Part shown: positions 54,665 through 64,000 of the stretch, one piece after another
How positions within the stretch are numbered: position 1 is the stretch's first letter
Layout: every line of letters begins with the position of its first letter
Source: Gracilaria vermiculophylla
Taxonomy: Eukaryota; Rhodophyta; Florideophyceae; Gracilariales; Gracilariaceae
Reading direction: 5' to 3'
Assembly: GCA_019155205.2 (NCBI GenBank)
Contig: JAHNZQ020000277.1
Span: 838,970 to 902,969 of the forward strand
DNA length: 64,000 nt
Notes under the pieces: model-generated
The model's database searches: none
What the model was told of the DNA's origin: nothing
Seen by the model: only the letters and a program-made list of their open reading frames with translations
Program-made: the position numbers and the translations under genes

Positions 54665-55645
54665 GGTGTGGCGCTCGGGCGGTGCGGGCGGGTAATAGGA
54701 CGGGGAAGAGGGCGTCACAACGTGGCGGGCGGGGCGTGGGGGCGAGGGGGGCGGGGACGGCGACGGCGACGGCAACGGCGGCGGCGGGACGATGAACGAG
54801 TCGGGGAGCGAGGGCGGGGGGGCGGGGGCGGCGGGGGAGGAGGCGGGGTGCGGGCGAGGGCGGCGGTGGGACTTGAGCGGGAGCGCCCACTTGGAACAAA
54901 ATGAGGGTAGCGAGCGCATGGCGAGGCGGCGGGGCGGTGAGTACGGGGGGGTGGGGGGGGACAGAGAGCAGGCGGGGCGGTGGAGCGGTGAGTGCGGGCG
55001 GAGACAGAGAGCAGGCGGGGCGGCGGCGGCGCTTATGAAGGCGTCGGCGGCGGCGGCTGCGGCGGGCGCGCGGGGGCGCGCAGCGCACGGCGTGACGGCG
55101 GCCAAAAAAAGCACGCGCACGCGCGCGGCGGCGCCGTCGAAAAACGGTGGAAAAGCAATGCGCCGTGTGCGGGCGGCGGTCATCTGTCAACGCAGCGGCG
55201 CGGCGGCGGCGCGATAAGGCTGCGCTGTCTGCTCGCGCGCGCGGCGCGCGCGCGGCGCGCGCCGTCCGCGCGCCGCCGCCGCCGCCGTGCGTGCGGCCGC
55301 GCCGCCGTTCTGCTGACGCCGCCGTGGCGGCGTGGCGGCGTGGCGGCGGCGGCGAAGGCGCGGCGGCGCGGCGGCGCGGCGGCGCGGGGAGGGCGGCGCG
55401 GCGGCGCGGCGGCGGCGGGGGGGCGCGGCGGCGGCGGCGGGCGCTCGCGCGCGCAGCACATGCGCGCCACACGCGCGTTTTTGCATTTGCCCGCGGCGGC
55501 GTGCCGCTCACTGCGCATTTGCGTGCGGGGGGGGGCGGCGCGCGCTTTCGCGCCGCCGCGCCACCAGAGAGAGGCGCACTTTGGGCGCGCGCGTGCGGCG
55601 CGGCGCGCAGCCGTGCGCGCGCCGTGGCGGCCGCGCACGCTGCGC

Positions 55646-55711
55646 GCGCGCCGGTGGAACGCGCCGCCGCCGCCGCAGCCGCACGCGCGGCGGCGCGTTC
55701 CACCGGCGCGC
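55646..55711. other. 25-bp perfect inverted repeat (hairpin)
   Basis: Arms 55646-55670 and 55687-55711 are perfect reverse complements over 25 bp (core CCGGTGGAACGCGCC), separated by a 16-bp loop. It lies between the divergent zinc-finger and RPS23 genes. Confidence 0.9.
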
Positions 55712-56335
55712 CACGCCGCGCCGCCGCCGGCTGCGCACTCGCAGTGGCTCGCCGCGTGCGCGCCGCCGCCGCGTGCGTGCCGCCCGTTCTCGCGAGCAGC
55801 CTCGAGACCGCGCGCGCAGTCTCGCGATGCGCCGCGCGCCCCCCCGCCACGTCCGTTTTGCTTTGCTGCCCGGCTGCCGCCGCGCGCCGCCGCCCTTTCT
55901 CGCCTCCTTGGCCGCCGCCGCCGCAGCCGCTGCATTACACCTCGTTGCTCGCGCCGCCGCGCGCGCTTGCCCGACGTAGCGCGCGCGCTTGCCTCGCATC
56001 CGCCGCTCGCGCTACTCGCCGCCGCCGCCGCTTTTTGCCGCCTGCAGTCCCAGCCAGTTCAAAGTGCAGCGGCGCGTGTCACACTGTGGCGCGCGCGCTC
56101 ACACTCTTTAATTATTTCCCATTATTCGCCCCCGCCGCGCGTGCTGCCGCCCCCAATGGCGCCCGGACAACCATCGCCCCGCCGTCGCCGCCGCCCCAGC
56201 CGCACAAGCTGCCGCCCCCGCCGCGCCGCGCAGCGTAGCCCCGCCCCGCCGTAGCGCCGTGCAGCGTAGCGCCACCGCCGCCGCCGCAGCCGCCGCCGCC
56301 GCCGCCGCCGCCGCCACCCAGCCGCTGTAAATAGC

Positions 56336-56401
56336 GCGCGCACCGACACTGCGCGCACACCGACTCTGCGCGCACACCGACACTGCGTGCGCACCGACAC
56401 T
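56336..56401. repeat. 15-17-bp minisatellite
   Basis: Four imperfect units of GCGCGCACACCGACACT type, followed by (CCCCCCGCCGT)n-like repeats at about 56447-56480. Confidence 0.85.
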
Positions 56402-56649
56402 GCGCGCGCCAGCGTGTCCGCCCCGCCGTCGCGCGCCCACGCAAGCCGTCCCCCCGCCGTCCCCCCGCCGTCCCCCCGCCCGCCCGCCGCCGCCGCGCCG
56501 CCGCGTGTAGCGCTCATCGCCGCGTGCTCGCCGCGTGACGCACACCGACGCCCCGCCCTTCCGTAAGCCGTTTCCGGAAGCCGTTTCCAGAAGCTACTTC
56601 CACCCGCACGCGCGCCCCCCCCCGCCTTTCGCCACGTGGCCACCTGTAC

Positions 56650-56651
56650 GC

Positions 56652-56695
<44 letters not shown>
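56650..56695. repeat. (GCC)n triplet repeat
   Basis: About 14 uninterrupted GCC triplets about 170 bp upstream of the RPS23 start. A similar run is at about 56284-56315. Confidence 0.9.
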
Positions 56696-56699
<4 letters not shown>

Positions 56700-56866
56700 G
56701 CACCGCCAGCGCCGCCGTCGACGTCGCCGCCGCCGCCGCCCGTCGCATAGCCGCCCCCCGCAAACATCCATCCCCGCCCGCGTCCGCGCCACGAGCCCCG
56801 CACCCGCGCGCCGCCCAACCCGCCCCGCCCCGCCCCGCCCAACCCGCCCACCCGCCGCCAGCCGCC

Positions 56867-57304
56867 ATGGGAAACGGAAAGCCGGCCGGAATGCGCTGCG
56901 CGCGCAAGCTGCGCACGCACCGCCGCGAGCAAAAGTGGCACAACAAGAGGTACTCGCGCAAGCACTCGGCCACCGCCCTCAAGGCCAACCCGTTCGGCGG
57001 CGCCTCGCACGCCAAGGGCATCGTGCTGGAGAGAATCGGCATCGAGGCCAAGCAGCCCAACTCGGCCATCCGCAAGTCGTGCCGCGTCCAGCTCATCAAG
57101 AACGGCAAGAAGATCGCCGCCTTCGTCCCGGGCGACGGCTGCCTCAACTTTGTCGAGGAAAACGACGAGGTGCTCATCTCGGGCTTTGGCCGCAGCGGCC
57201 ACTCCGTCGGCGATCTGCCCGGTGTGCGCTTCAAGGTTGTCAAGGTTGCCGGCGTGTCGCTGCTCGCCCTCTTCCGAAACAAGAAGGAAAAGCCCCGCAC
57301 CTAG
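56867..57304 (+). CDS. RPS23: 40S ribosomal protein S23 (uS12)
   Basis: Uninterrupted 145-residue ribosomal protein uS12, part of the decoding centre of the small subunit. The start is the ATG at 56867 in a Kozak-like GCCGCCATGG context; the frame is open upstream but only through GCC repeats. It reads [20 protein letters not shown] at the N-terminus, then [40 protein letters not shown] (the KQPNSA loop holds the proline hydroxylated in other eukaryotes), [20 protein letters not shown] and [20 protein letters not shown], ending NKKEKPRT. Animal homologues are 143 residues. GC at third positions is very high, in keeping with the island and strong expression. No intron. Confidence 0.98.
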   Translation: MGNGKPAGMRCARKLRTHRREQKWHNKRYSRKHSATALKANPFGGASHAKGIVLERIGIEAKQPNSAIRKSCRVQLIKNGKKIAAFVPGDGCLNFVEENDEVLISGFGRSGHSVGDLPGVRFKVVKVAGVSLLALFRNKKEKPRT

Positions 57305-57615
57305 GCGCCGCCGCGCTCCCCTCCCCCCCCCCCTCCGCACTCTGCTGTCCACTGCTAGCGTGCGATCGACCTGTCACTGCGCTATCAACCATGCGGTTGC
57401 GCGCGCTTGCATCCCCGATCGCTCATGCCTTGCAGCCACGCCCCCTCCCTTTGTCAGCGAGCGTCGCCGTCTGTCATCCCGCCGTCGTGTAGTTTTCAAC
57501 ACCCATACCTCATCGCCCACTCATGGGCGAGTGCAGTTGTTGCCATCCCCCCTCCCCCCCAAAACTATGTGTCGCGCGTGTGTTGCCAGCCTCATCCACC
57601 TTTGTCCATGCGCCG

Positions 57616-57621
57616 AATAAA
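57616..57621 (+). terminator. Possible RPS23 polyadenylation signal
   Basis: AATAAA about 310 bp after the RPS23 stop, before the convergent RPL6 gene. No other AATAAA lies between. Confidence 0.5.
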
Positions 57622-58157
57622 CATTCCCCCTGTTTCCAAGTACACATGTTGCATCCTGTGCTCACACCGTTTACGCCCTCACCTCTCACCTCTCACCTCT
57701 CCCCCACACGAGCCAACCCCCCCCCCCCCTTCCCCACCCCCTTCTCGCCGCTTTACACATACATTTGGCGATGGCATTCTTTGAGGCGGCGCGCGGCCTA
57801 CTTGTTGCATGCTTGTGAGCATGATGTTGCTTGCGCCCACTACGTGAAAGTGGTCCATCATGTACGTTGTTTGCGAGCCCAAACACTCGGCGGAGCGGTC
57901 ATGCACATGCAACACCGAAATGAGATAACGCAATGAGATGCGTGCGCGGGTGGGACAACATTGCGCATTGCGGCGGCGGTGACATGCATTGGGCGCTGTT
58001 GGAGAGAAGTGGCGCAAAATCACACTCTGGTGCGTACGTAGAAAGGCGTGGAAGGGGGGGGGGGGGGTGGAGAGGGGGGTTCGCTTCCAACCAGTTCACA
58101 CAAATAGCCTTGCAACAGTTTACTTGTTCCGGTCTACGCCAACTTGCCAACACAACT
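57622..58157. other. Spacer between convergent RPS23 and RPL6
   Basis: Contains C-rich (57718-57731) and G-rich (58049-58063) homopolymer tracts and no supported gene. Confidence 0.6.
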
Positions 58158-58757
58158 CTAAAAGTTCATGGCGTGTGGGAACATGCCCCTCTTCAAAGAG
58201 AACCTGCTCTTGAGGTAGCTACTCATCATAGGCTCCTTCTCAATGATGGGCATGAGCACTTGATCCACCACTTTCTGATCTGCGATCCTCTCCTCCGTCG
58301 GAGAATACTTGGGCTCTTCCTCCTCCGTCTCCATCACATCCGCCTTCACCTTGTTCTTCACGCGCTTGAAATACGCATCGTCAAACTTTGAAATGTCCAC
58401 GGCGCTCACATCGAGCGCAGTGCTGGTAGCAATCACATAAGCTTGATCGACGCGGCGAAGCGGGATTCGGTTCACAGAGTACGGGCCCGTGACGAGAAGC
58501 TTGCCAGAGGGCAGCTGTCCGAGGAAGATCACGCGGCTCCCACGAAGACGGCCGGCCAACAAGATCAGCACTGTGCCAGGCGAAATGGACGATCGCAACT
58601 TTGGCGGCTTGTGCATGTGCTTCCGGCTGGGCACGGGCCTCTTCATGTCATCGGCTGGGTACCATTTGGCGCCCTTGTTGACAACAACCGTTCGCTCACC
58701 GCCGTTCTTCTCGCCACCAATCTTCTTGATGACCGTTTCCAAAACCGGCTTGGTGGG
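58158..58757 (-). CDS. RPL6: 60S ribosomal protein L6 (eL6), main exon
   Basis: Minus-strand eL6 of the large ribosomal subunit. The clear homology starts near KNGGERTVVVNKGAKWYPAD and continues PPKLRSSISPGTVLILLAGR, LRGSRVIFLGQLPSGKLLVT, GPYSVNRIPLRRVDQAYVIA, YFKRVKNKVKADV, and the family C-terminus SYLKSRFSLKRGMFPHAMNF. I start this exon at 58757, after a CAG acceptor (58760-58758) with a TGCTAAC branch-like site 44 bp upstream (58804-58810). The first exon would be very short; an ATG at 58954 is one candidate (MPEG then a GT), not proven. The frame is open upstream of the acceptor but the extra residues do not resemble eL6. Single 5'-biased introns are common in intron-poor algae. Confidence 0.95.
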   Translation of the reverse strand, partial: PTKPVLETVIKKIGGEKNGGERTVVVNKGAKWYPADDMKRPVPSRKHMHKPPKLRSSISPGTVLILLAGRLRGSRVIFLGQLPSGKLLVTGPYSVNRIPLRRVDQAYVIATSTALDVSAVDISKFDDAYFKRVKNKVKADVMETEEEEPKYSPTEERIADQKVVDQVLMPIIEKEPMMSSYLKSRFSLKRGMFPHAMNF

Positions 58758-58803
58758 CTGCCGTGCGCGCACAGACACACACGCAACGCGATAAAAAACG
58801 AGT

Positions 58804-58810
58804 GTTAGCA
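58804..58810 (-). promoter_or_regulatory. Putative intron branch site of RPL6
   Basis: Minus strand TGCTAAC, 44 bp before the CAG acceptor at 58758-58760. It supports an intron in the 5' part of RPL6. Confidence 0.55.
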
Positions 58811-59412
58811 CCGGTCGAGCGCACGCACAGGCCGGATCCACGCCGCGTCATGTACATCACGCCGAACGAGAAACGGGGAGTTGCAAGCGCCCGTTTTGCG
58901 CGTACGCGCGCGAATTGCACTAACGAACCGCTTCCTTTGCACGCCTTCTGGCATCCCTGCTCAGTCCCATAGTTAATAAACCTCAGAGAACGTGTGATCG
59001 ATGCGCTTCAACGATGCCCGTGCCGACTGCGCCCCGCCTCCCAGCGTCGGCGCCTTGCAGTTTCGGCCTCGGAGCAGTTGGCGCGGCCGGCCACCGGCGG
59101 CGAGCGATGGCAGCATGCGCCCCTCTCGATTGACACGTGGGCAAACTATCCTCGTGTCCACGCAGCACCCGTATATCCGATCCGGATTCGGAATCCAATG
59201 CACGTCTGATCCACTGCTTCCCTGCTGTGCCATTGGTTGCATTCAACAAGCGTCAACGTGTACCATACCAGAGTTCCTCGCTTTTGTTGTAAACACCGTC
59301 GTTCGCTGTCTTCACTTTCTCTACCTCCCCATCGCTCGCGCCCTTCCACCTCAGCTTCAGGTTTCCACCGCTCCAGCCGCTTCATCTTTTCGTCCACACC
59401 AGCCGGCACGCC

Positions 59413-60330
59413 ATGCAGAAAGACTCCGTACGGCGGATAATGGCAGAGGTAAAGGAGATTTCGCGCCTCAATGAGCAGCCGCAGCGCCTGTTCCACGCCC
59501 TCCCTCTCGACAGCGACCTGTTCGAGTGGCACTTCTCAGTCCGCGGACCGCCGGAAACGGCATTTGAGGGGGGAATATACCATGGCCGCATGGTTTTACC
59601 ATCGGACTATCCGCTCAAACCACCGGAAATCATATTGCTCACGCCAAATGGTCGCTTCGAGGTGGGCAAGCGAATCTGTCTATCGGTCACGTCCCATCAC
59701 CAGGAGACATGGCAGCCATCGTGGGGAATTCGTACAATTCTCACCGCTCTGATTGGCTTCATGCCGTCTGCTGCCGAGGGCCTTGGCGCACTGGATTATC
59801 CTGACGAGGACCGAAGACGCCTTGCGAGGAAGAGTCACTCTTTCAAATGTGACCGTTGTGGCATGCGACCCGTCGAACAGTTGCCCCCGATGACTGCTGT
59901 TTTGGGTTCAGGTGGCGGCACCACTTTGGGGACGCCATCAACGCGCCATGCGCATCCGCGTTTGTCGACCGCCGCACCTTCATCTACTGCGTCGCTATCG
60001 TCTTCAGTCCCCTCTTCGTCGCTTTCGTCTGGCATTAACGACAAAGAACCCTCCTCTCAATCCTCCGTTGCTTCAAGTTCTACGGCTGCAAACTCTTCTC
60101 TGAAAAGCAACATGACAAACGAACATGAAACAACAACCGGGGGCAGTGCCAGCTCCGACCACACAGCGCCCCGCGCGAGTGATGCTGTTGTCAGCAACTC
60201 GTCTGGGCGCAGCAGGCGACAAACTGGCACTCGCGGGGAGGAAAAAGAGCTGCTGTACATGGCGTACGCCATCGTCGCAATTATGGTGGCTGTTATTGCG
60301 CGTCGCATAGTAATGACCATCGCCGAGTAA
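59413..60330 (+). CDS. UBE2J: ER tail-anchored ubiquitin-conjugating enzyme E2 J (UBC6e-like)
   Basis: A 305-residue single-exon E2 of the UBE2J/UBC6e class, which works in ER-associated degradation with membrane E3 ligases. The UBC fold spans residues ~1-120: SVRRIMAEVKEISRL, LFEWHFSVRGPPETAFEGGI, YHGRMVLPSDYPLKPPEIIL, TPNGRFEVGKRICLSVTSHH (active-site Cys in RICLS, with the TPNGRFE motif replacing the usual HPN of other E2s) and QETWQPSWGIRTILTALIGF. A CDRCG pair follows at ~150. The middle (~160-270) is Ser/Thr-rich and disordered. The C-terminus has one hydrophobic segment, LLYMAYAIVAIMVAVIARRI, a tail anchor. Start chosen at the ATG at 59413, which gives the short family N-terminus. Divergent from RPL6 with about 0.5-0.65 kb between. 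Confidence 0.96.
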   Translation: MQKDSVRRIMAEVKEISRLNEQPQRLFHALPLDSDLFEWHFSVRGPPETAFEGGIYHGRMVLPSDYPLKPPEIILLTPNGRFEVGKRICLSVTSHHQETWQPSWGIRTILTALIGFMPSAAEGLGALDYPDEDRRRLARKSHSFKCDRCGMRPVEQLPPMTAVLGSGGGTTLGTPSTRHAHPRLSTAAPSSTASLSSSVPSSSLSSGINDKEPSSQSSVASSSTAANSSLKSNMTNEHETTTGGSASSDHTAPRASDAVVSNSSGRSRRQTGTRGEEKELLYMAYAIVAIMVAVIARRIVMTIAE

Positions 60331-60403
60331 ACAGTTGGCACAGCAAAAGCGTTGCTGTAATTTTTCTTTGTTCTGTTCGATCAATTACAGTGCGCGAAAT
60401 GAT

Positions 60404-60409
60404 AATAAA
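60404..60409 (+). terminator. Possible UBE2J polyadenylation signal
   Basis: AATAAA 74 bp after the stop codon; another AATAAA occurs near 60490. Confidence 0.55.
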
Positions 60410-60499
60410 GTTTACGCTGTGGCAACTTCGTAAAAATGTGAGTAAAATTACCTTACACGTCGCACAGCTGAAAATGCTGTGACAAAATTTAATAAAGTC

Positions 60500-63400
60500 C
60501 CGAAAGCCTTTCAAAACACAGTAGATCGACCACCGATTGACCGTCCATGCGCTTTTACGAGCATATGATTGGTTGGCACCAAAGTCTTGATTATCACTGA
60601 GATTCCAATTTCTTTTCTTAAACCCTTGCTGGAACACGTTTCTGTAATGTCATTCGGCCTTTTTCACAATACTCATTCCCCTCATACTTTAACTACTTTA
60701 TTCATGTCAAAAAGGCATATAATCAAGATTAAATGCAAATAACCAACAAAAACATGAACTACTGCCGTAGCATATCGTTTTGAGACTCATGTCTGTACCC
60801 TATCCCACAACATCTTTCATAAATACTGTGTTGTAATATTGCGTACTTTCACTATTCATTAATATTCAGTCCCTACGTTTGAACTTCATTTCCCGTATCA
60901 TGTTGGCTGCTAAATCACATGGTCATACAGACTGTTTCTAGAACATATGAAAAGCTGTGAAATGTCAAAAAAGATATATCATCTACTTCACCCCGACAAA
61001 AATGGGTTTAAAATCTATTTAAAGTAAGAAAAAAATTTCAAAAACTTAGGCGTAACACAAGAATATCACTATCATTCGATACTTAATATTTTATTCTAGG
61101 ATGTTTTTCCGTTTAACGCGGCAACGTTTTGGCATCGAATTGAATTACTTTTCAAAAGTTGAAACTTTGATATATTTTTCGCAATGCTTAATACAGATTT
61201 TGATTTCGAAAACGATCTAAAACTGCCTTCAATGTGCATACACCATCCCACCCATCAATCCGCAAACACTTATGATCAGGATCAAAGTTGGCGAGCACGA
61301 TGGGAACTCTACAATAGAAACGTTTGATTCTTGTAGCCACTTTGTAACTGAGGACACAAAGTTCACTAACGCATCAGACATTCCTGCAAAAAAGACATAT
61401 TCTTTCATTTTTCTATGTTTGAAATAACTTTGTGACGGTTACGTTCTTCTATGCATTTGAAAAAGAGACATTGAGAAAAAGGTAAAATCGAGTACTTGTG
61501 CAAGATGTGGTACTTTCAGCCCTCCTTTCGAGGTAGTAAAGCACAACTTCCTTTAGAAATTTTTGTTGCCTCCAAAGGTGCGTGTTCCTAAAGTTAGTCT
61601 CCGGTATCCGCTGTCCCAAGCTGAGGGAAGTCTCAAAGGGGATCGCCGAACACCAAGCGGAGGGGGAGGATCACTGGGCGGACAATGCTCCTACAGGCGC
61701 TGCTATGATGCGACCTGGGGATCGGCGGCTCAGAATCCTGAGGACGATTGACGAGATTCTCCAACCAGACAAGTAGATGCAGACTCAAGGCTGCATGTCT
61801 TTACTTCCCCAGAGGTGGAGCTCAACCGGCAGATTTAGTATCAAGCCGAGAGCCCGTTTCGGCAGGTTTTACTACTGTAGTAATTCCCTACATAAATTAA
61901 CTAAAATTAATAATAATTCTACCCTCCTTTAAGCATACTGTAGCGCACGCGTACAGAATTATGCACCACGTGGCTCAGTTAATAAAATACGAGCCCTCCT
62001 AAGGAATATTTTACCATAAGACCACACCACCATTTTTCCCTTAGGAGCCACTGTACTACGAAAGATATGTCACTTTTGCACGAATTCTGTCTAATATCTC
62101 TTAGGTCTGCTGAACTGAAGTTTTTCGGGCGCCTTGGATATCATTTTAATCCAAAAGAGCTGGCTTGTTGAGTAAAGTACTCGCTGTAACTCTAGAACAC
62201 TTCACGTTTTGTGCAATAGCCCTGTTAGAGTTGCGCTCGACGTTTTTGTTGAGGATTGAAGTGGAACGCTTTCCAGAGATGTTCGTTTCGGCACTTCGGC
62301 GATTCGCCACTTTCCGGTTCGGTCTTATGCATGAAAACGGTTAGCACTGCAGGCGCAATTCACGTCTGTTAGCACGGTGGACTCCAGAGTAGCCGAAGCG
62401 GCGCATGTCACGAGACGTGGCACGCGCTTTGGATGGTCTTCCGGCGCGTGCGCGGCAACCGCGCGCGGCCCGCTGGATACAGTATGGCTACCGGATGAGA
62501 CCTGCTTTGCGCTCTTTTTTTTAGTATTTTCGGGTTTTTTTTTATAATTATGTTGGCCATTTCGGCCTTATCTCTACAGTCCTTAGCGCGACGGCACTCA
62601 TGCCATCGCGCACAGTTAACCGCAACAAGTGGGATTTCCGGTTTGCACTAGTTGCCCACGCTGGTAACTCTCTCCATCGTGGAGAAATTCATCGTAGATT
62701 ACGAAATCCAACCGCCCGTGACGCCGAGAACCATCGTCGGGACTATTTTTTCTTTCCTTCAGGTTCACCATCGTACGAGGTTAGCCCCATGGGACTTCCA
62801 GTTCATCCCTTTTCGAACAACGTTCACCATCCGTTCAGCGCAGCTTTCCGGATGCCCGCGCGGCCCAAGACATTACCCGGCCGCGCCGAAATAGACCGAT
62901 AGATCAGAGGTCTATATCACCGAACTTACGGAAACTGCCTCAATCACAGGACGTGCCGGATCCCCGGTTTCTCCATCTGACTTCCTCCTGCACAAGTTGC
63001 AACGGGTCGGCCCCGGAGTTACGCCCGGCTCGAGTGCTTCCTCCGAAGCAAGCTCTGCCTCTGAACCACTTCGCGAGAGGCAGTTTCCGAACATCGTTCG
63101 TGGCGCTTTTCCCTCTTGGGCATTGCACTACAATGATACGAAGCTTACTGGCTTGGAAAGTGAAGGATCTCCAGCCATTCTTACTGGAAAAAAGAAGGTG
63201 TTCAAATCTCTTTGAAACGATTCTACATAGACGATATGCAAACCCAGCCTATTGTACAGATATGGCGCACTTTTTAGGGGTAAGATGATTTAAAAGGCAC
63301 AGTAAATATCTTCACGACCAAGATAGACAGAGAAAGTCTGCTAGCAAAAGCCAAGAAGCTGCACTTCCGACAATGCGCAAACAGTTGTAAATTAAAATAT

Positions 63401-64000
63401 AAGTTTCTTTTTAATTGTTTTATTTTTCAACGGCTTATAGTATTTAATGTAATCTGCAATTGTGTGTAAGTTTCGTCCTTATTTTCTGTCGGTACTGTAT
63501 TGGTGGTAGTTTTAATCAGTCGAGAAAGGCCGAAAGTAACCGATACTAATATGCGCCGTACTACTTTCTGTCGTACGAGTTCGCGGACTACATTGATGCT
63601 CGTATTATGAACTTTTCTACTTTTATTTTCCTTTTAATTGCTGTTCAGAAAGAGAAAACCACCCGCAACATGTATCTTGTGGTCAGTATGGCTTTTTGTA
63701 TTACAATGACTGCACAGCAAAGTTCTAAATGAATGCGAAACACTGAAAGAGAAACTACATTGTTGATTAAGAAACCTCTACAAAACAGTACAAAAATTAT
63801 ATTGCAATTTTTAGATGTTCAAATAGATAAATATGTTGAGGTACACTTTTAATATTAAATTCTAAATGGTCACTTTTTTTCCTAAACATCTGTACTCATA
63901 TAAAAAACTTTGCTTGCATTACAAAATGGATTCTAAAACTAATGATTCCATCGCATCATGGGAAGTGGTGAACAACTTTTAGAAGAAGAAAAAATGAAAC
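60500..64000. other. AT-rich region without recognised genes
   Basis: Only short overlapping frames. The 62.6-63.3 kb stretch is more balanced in composition and has frames of 60-111 codons on both strands, but no conserved motif. No LTR, TIR or RNA gene seen. Confidence 0.4.

Larger units (their letters stand above)
51170..56866. other. Extreme GC-rich island
   Basis: Composition switches from AT-balanced to very GC- and CpG-rich at about 51.17 kb and stays so to about 57.3 kb. It contains long runs of CGG/GCC, minisatellites, and long stop-poor frames on all strands that are mostly artefacts of low stop frequency. The zinc-finger ORF (minus) and RPS23 (plus) diverge from its interior. Confidence 0.85.

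Noticed and set aside
53612..54904. 430-codon plus-strand frame opposite the zinc-finger ORF
   Set aside because: Antisense shadow in GC-rich sequence. No domain, while the minus frame ends in a proper C2H2 finger.
54618..56254. Overlapping frames of 250-420 codons on both strands
   Set aside because: Arg/Ala/Pro-rich peptides in low-stop GC sequence, mutually overlapping, with no conserved motif.
56122..57300. 392-codon minus-strand frame antisense to RPS23
   Set aside because: RPS23 on the plus strand is certain. The antisense frame is an artefact of its high third-position GC.

Overview
This is a eukaryotic nuclear window. The only intact, clearly conserved genes are cytosolic ribosomal proteins uS12/RPS23 and eL6/RPL6 and an ER ubiquitin-conjugating enzyme of the UBE2J/UBC6e family, packed into 56.9-60.3 kb with few introns. 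Most of the rest is layered transposon wreckage. The mix of Ty3/gypsy, several Ty1/copia lineages and a Harbinger-like element carrying a DUF6818 protein, next to short gene clusters with almost no introns, would fit a red alga or possibly an oomycete-like stramenopile. I cannot fix the lineage from this sequence alone.

Layout. 0.2-2.7 kb: decayed minus-strand Ty3/gypsy pol. 2.9-7.2 kb: two ~390-bp repeat copies around poorly identifiable sequence. 7.4-14.0 kb: decayed plus-strand Ty3/gypsy element, split inside its RNase H by a 2.9-kb Harbinger-like DNA transposon (9858-12738) with 22-bp terminal inverted repeats. 17.17-22.60 kb: complete but dead Ty1/copia element with 134-bp LTRs. 23.5-24.1 kb: another copia RT remnant. 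26.2-29.8 kb: an unidentified ORF split by a copia element, which is itself split by a younger copia element containing the only assembly gap. 31.7-37.1 kb: third decayed gypsy. 38.36-43.40 kb: youngest complete copia element (LTRs ~97% identical). 43.4-46.2 kb: gene-poor. 46.2-51.2 kb: two generations of tandem repeats (an old ~450-bp unit and a young ~612-bp unit). 51.2-57.3 kb: extremely GC-rich island with minisatellites, a C2H2 zinc-finger ORF (minus) and RPS23 (plus). 58.2-60.3 kb: RPL6 (minus) and UBE2J (plus). 60.4-64 kb: AT-rich, nothing recognised.

The host genes are housekeeping genes with no shared pathway beyond the ribosome for RPS23 and RPL6. The most interesting part is the mobile layer: a two-gene Harbinger-like transposon whose second protein belongs to the uncharacterised DUF6818 family, copia elements primed by an initiator-tRNA half-molecule and ending in non-canonical LTR termini, and a copia LTR with heat-shock-element-like motifs. 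LTR, TIR and target-site-duplication borders were found by eye from repeated sequence within the window. Identities are hand counts.
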